Assembly (NCBI GenBank): GCA_023634235.1
Contig: JAMKCF010000002.1
Coordinates: 12,103,091 to 12,167,090 of the forward strand
DNA from: Pisaster brevispinus
Taxonomy: Eukaryota > Echinodermata > Asteroidea > Forcipulatida > Asteriidae
DNA length: 64,000 bases
Direction of reading: 5' to 3'
The notes below the pieces were generated by a model. It did not search any database and was not told the DNA's origin. It worked only from the letters and a program-made list of their open reading frames with translations. The first letter of the stretch is position 1, and every line of letters begins with the position of its first letter. The position numbers were made by a program, and so were the translations under genes. Positions 60,415 through 64,000 of the stretch are shown in pieces.

Positions 60415-62376
60415 TTAGGTGTTCGGCCGCCAGCCGAACAACTATTGTAATTGTTCCGTTTCTTTTTTTTTTTTTTCGTCGTCTTCTTCCTTCGAAAATT
60501 GTCGGTCGATTAACTCAATAATGAAAATGATTTGAAACTTGAAACTTACCATGTTTAAAGATCTTAGTGAGTAGATGAAACCGCAACTTTTTTGGAATAA
60601 TGACGTCATTGATGACGTCATTACGTTAAAAAACCTTAAATAATTTGAAAACTTCATATCTTGAGAACCATAGATGCTACATACAAGATCTTTAATGCAT
60701 ATGAATGGTCTTGTAACGTTGTACAAATTGTATGCAAATCGTGACCTCATTTGACATTTACTTCCGGTCGAAACCGGAAGTTAAAGGTACAAATTATGTT
60801 ATTTGGGGCTCTGGAGCCTAAGTGAAGCAAAATATGAAAAAACTTTCAATGAGTAATATTTTGTTTAGCTTATGAGCATTCTAGAAATATAATACGTGAC
60901 GTCATAGCTACGTCACAACGAAAATCGTAGACGAGGTCGAAAAAAAAATTATTTTGCTATCTCCAAAACTAAAGCTTGTACCGACTTGAAACTTACCAAT
61001 TACCTAGACCACAGTGTGTACATGACAAAAAACAATTTTTGGAATGATGACGTCATCGATGACGTCATTACATTAAATTGAAGTTTTATGTTAAAATAAT
61101 CATATCTCAAGAACCATATATGCTACATACATGATAATTGTACCATATAAAAGCTTTTGAGGTATAAAACACTTCTTACACACAGTATGACCCCATTTGA
61201 CCTTTACTTCCGGTCGAAACCGGAAGTTGAAATTTTGTAAGTAAAAAATCGTATCTCATTTACTTAAATGTTTTTGTTAATATAATTACGTGATTTTAAA
61301 ACCCTTAGACGATTCTACAAATGTTTACAATGTGTGACCCCATTTGACCTTCACTTCCGGTCCAAACCGGAAGTGTAAGTTTGCACATATAAAAATGTGT
61401 ATCTTATAAATGAAACGTGGTACATTAATAATCATTAGGCCATGAGAATGAAAGTTATAGATTTGCGTCCGGGCATTTTTGAAATGACATGAGGCTTTTT
61501 TTCATTTTTCATTACTCATTATTTTCTCGTAGTAAGCTTCTTCAACGATGTAATTGCAATATAACAAGTGTGTATGTAGTTCTTAATGCTAGTGATCTTG
61601 CTATATTGGGTACACAAACTTCTGAGATTTCCCTACATCTGTCTCACATACCATGCGTACTAAAAAACAGCGTCCGTCCAAAATTCTCAAAATACCAAAT
61701 GCGCCCGTTCAAAAAATGTAGTGCCCGGACAAAATCGTCGAGCGCCCGCGCAACAGAATCACGACTGTACACATGCACAAGCCACCGTTAATAGTGTGCA
61801 GCGACTGGTACCCAGAAGTCGGCTATTTCGTAACGGCATTTCGCGTGCATTTTTCTCTGTGTCGCAGGGCATCCTGACTACATTTTTAGTCGATGAACGG
61901 AAACTTGTCTCCAAGACTCAATAATTAATTCAACCCCGCGCTATCATGAGAGATATTATTATTGTACATTGTTCACCCTGTGGAGAACCCTGCTTGTATA
62001 CTACTAATAAAATGCGTAAATATAACCTTTTACGTTGTTGAAACTTGAAATTTGTGATGCAGTCTTTTTTGTGAAAATAATGCAATTTTTTGAAAATAAT
62101 GAAAGCTTTTTGGCAATTCTTGATATCTTGTACAAAGTGTGACCTCAGTTGACCTTTAGTTCCTGTCAAAACCGGAAGTTGAAGTTTCATATGACAAACC
62201 TTCATGCTATGATCTTGCATAAAGATTAACAAAAGCTACAAGTAAATATTTTGCCTGTCAGCACAGCACAAGGAGACAAAATACCTGCGCGCAATAGTGA
62301 ACTTATTTTCAACTACGCAGTCACTACGTTCAAGCCGAACACCGTGAGTTTGTACACAAACTCTCAATCTCTAGTT
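60415..62376. mobile_element. Helentron-like non-autonomous element of about 1.96 kb
   Basis: The left end carries AGGTGTTCGGC. The complement GCCGAACACC lies 31-33 nt from the right end (62334-62343) and is followed by an 8-bp hairpin (62346-62353 with 62356-62363), then CTAG at 62371-62374. The copy-1 block has the empty site (GAGTTTATTTTAATTTT at about 54227) with no target duplication. Asymmetric inverted ends, a 3' hairpin, CTAG and TSD-free insertion into A/T are Helitron/Helentron traits. The interior repeats blocks of about 446 bp with ACTTCCGG..CCGGAAGT palindromes and paired ATGACGTCAT sites. No Rep/helicase frame is present. Confidence 0.65.
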
Positions 62377-62734
62377 TTAATTTTGGGGTTTTCAATTTGG
62401 GTCTATTTTTGTCTGGTGCAAAAAGTCTGTGGTCTGAAGTTTATTGTACCTTGACGACATTTTAACCTTCACTATATCCATGGAGGAAGAATCTGACTGT
62501 TTTTCTTTCGCTATTTTTTTTTCTCGGTTAACTTCCTTCCTTAAAGTAAGTTCTGTCTAGCTGTGGTCCCTACTGCTTCTTCTTTAAAGGGAAAACACCG
62601 GCCTCGTTGGGCTATTGTGGGTACAAAATAGACCCAAACATGTCTCTAAAGGTCTTCCAGCAGTAGAGTAGAACGGCCCCTTAAATAAACTCACACACAC
62701 ATCAAACTTGGCCGTTTTCGAGATCCCCCCTCCA

Positions 62735-62890
62735 AAAAATAAATAAATAAATAAATAAAATAAATAAATAAATAAATAAATAGATAAATAAAAATACATA
62801 AATAAATAAATAAATACATAACTAAATGAATACATAAATAAATAAATAAATATATAAATAAATAAATGAAAATTAATAAATAAAATAGAA
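62735..62890. repeat. (AAAT)n microsatellite, copy 2
   Basis: Counterpart of 54630-54790. Confidence 0.95.
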
Positions 62891-63837
62891 ATTAGGTAAC
62901 ATGATTTATCCAAACCAATTTTTCGGTTTGGATAAACTACCTGTTGATCTACTGAGTTACTTTTACTTCCAGTTGTATAAAAGTTAATTACTGCACCAAA
63001 TTCACGAGTTTTTTGAAAATAGAGACTAGCCCTATATGTGCCAAGATTATGGATACAAGTTATAAACATGTTTGAAAAAAAATCGACCGTAAGATTGTAA
63101 CAACAGAGTGCCCCTGCAGTGTAACGAACCCATTGTTCCTTCCTTGACTAAGTTTCAAGCCACGGTTACTTTACTGTCTACTACGAGCTATCCATTGCCC
63201 CAGCCCTAGACAACAACCGAGACCAAGTGAAAACCAATCTGGTCGCTACCAGCAGGCAATGACGGGGTTTCCCCCATGCACATTACAATTGTGAAGCCGC
63301 CAACCTCGCTTCTTCCTGCGACAACTTCGGTCCCTCCAGCGACAACCTCTTAACCATTCTTTCGCCACTAGCACAACCTTACAGTAACAGTTTGCTATCA
63401 AAGAGGAAAATATAATCCAACTATTTTCATTGTGTGTGTTTTTATGACATCTTTTCTGTACGTCCTAGTATCAAGAATTTCTATTTTGGATGAGTATAAG
63501 TGAAATCTGTCTTGTATAAAGTTTACAAGCCCGTCAACCATCACTCGTTACCGTTGGAGCTACGGTATAGATTCGTTCTTAGTCTCTTCATTGTTTCCTA
63601 TTCATCCTGTAAGTGGCTAATAATAGGCTAACGTTTATGTGTAATTAATTGAAATAAACAAATAAACAAATAAACAAAGATTCTTAAGTATTTCGGTGCT
63701 AATTTTATCCATTAAGTTCGATCAGTTACCTTAGAATGCACTTAAAATTCAATGAAACACACATTGATCAGCGCCGAAACATGGGGGTAAACTTTTAGGG
63801 GCACAATGGGGCGCACCACTTTTTTGTAGGAGGAAAT

Positions 63838-64000
63838 TCTGGCCAATTAAAACCGTAGGTTCAGTTTGCATTTATCGTTAGCAAGCCAACTTTCAGCGCT
63901 CTTGTTATGCCATATTTTTAAAAGATAATCTGACGTGAGTGCTTAAACAGATACAGTGGCTGTGTGTAAATGGAAAAAAGTTTAAAAACAAATTGAAACT
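63838..64000. other. Right edge, unique sequence
   Basis: Begins where the duplicated block ends. In copy 1 the retrotransposon fragment starts at this point. No gene is seen in these 163 bases. Confidence 0.4.

Larger units (their letters stand above)
56889..63837 (+). repeat. Second segmental duplication, copy 2
   Basis: Matches 49690-55745 but jumps from the equivalent of 49847 to that of 50924, so MSP130 exon 19 is missing. It carries a short insertion near 57590-57660 and a large mobile element at 60415-62376. The outer part (62377-63837) matches 54233-55745. Confidence 0.85.

Overview
The window is nuclear DNA from an invertebrate deuterostome, most likely an echinoderm. The genes have many short exons with GT..AG introns. 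The intergenic DNA is AT-rich and full of tRNA-derived SINEs, MITE-like inverted repeats and mini- and microsatellites. Two gene families can be named with confidence: FTSJ1, a tRNA 2'-O-methyltransferase, and MSP130, a GPI-anchored cell-surface protein of biomineralising mesenchyme in echinoderms. The species itself cannot be fixed from the sequence.

Layout. 0.9-7.4 kb: FTSJ1 on the minus strand. Seven coding exons and a leader exon are visible, the C-terminal exons lie off the left edge, and the introns carry SINEs, a 68-bp minisatellite and a perfect 81-bp foldback element. 7.4-19.4 kb: no gene recognised; a hAT-like MITE, other inverted-repeat elements and old diverged tandem duplications. 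19.4-35.5 kb: a tandem segmental duplication of about 8 kb (copy A 19421-27758, copy B 27759-35531). Each copy holds an intronless two-Ig-domain membrane protein gene (intact in A, frameshifted in B) and an MSP130 first exon with its upstream DNA. 34.4-53.0 kb: a complete 21-exon MSP130-like gene whose protein has two full-length MSP130 repeats. The coding exons of the two halves have the same lengths, 207/190/142/115/174/66/254/218, in the same order. 49.7-63.8 kb: a second tandem duplication with extra copies of the last two MSP130 exons and two more first exons, one dead (54032) and one intact (60213). The end of a Ty3/gypsy-type retrotransposon lies at its junction, and a Helentron-like non-autonomous element of about 2 kb is present in only one copy.

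Taken together, 26-64 kb is a growing and decaying MSP130 cluster: domain duplication inside the gene, duplicated promoters and first exons, duplicated 3' ends, and exon-end fragments copied into neighbouring introns. The two copies of each block serve as natural filled-site/empty-site pairs, which lets several mobile elements be delimited to the base. The intact MSP130 product should be secreted, glycosylated and held on the cell surface by a GPI anchor, as in skeleton-forming mesenchyme. The Ig protein is a separate type I membrane receptor or adhesion-like molecule that was carried along in the duplication. Because the blocks are near-identical, uncollapsed haplotypes in the assembly must be excluded before the copy number is believed.
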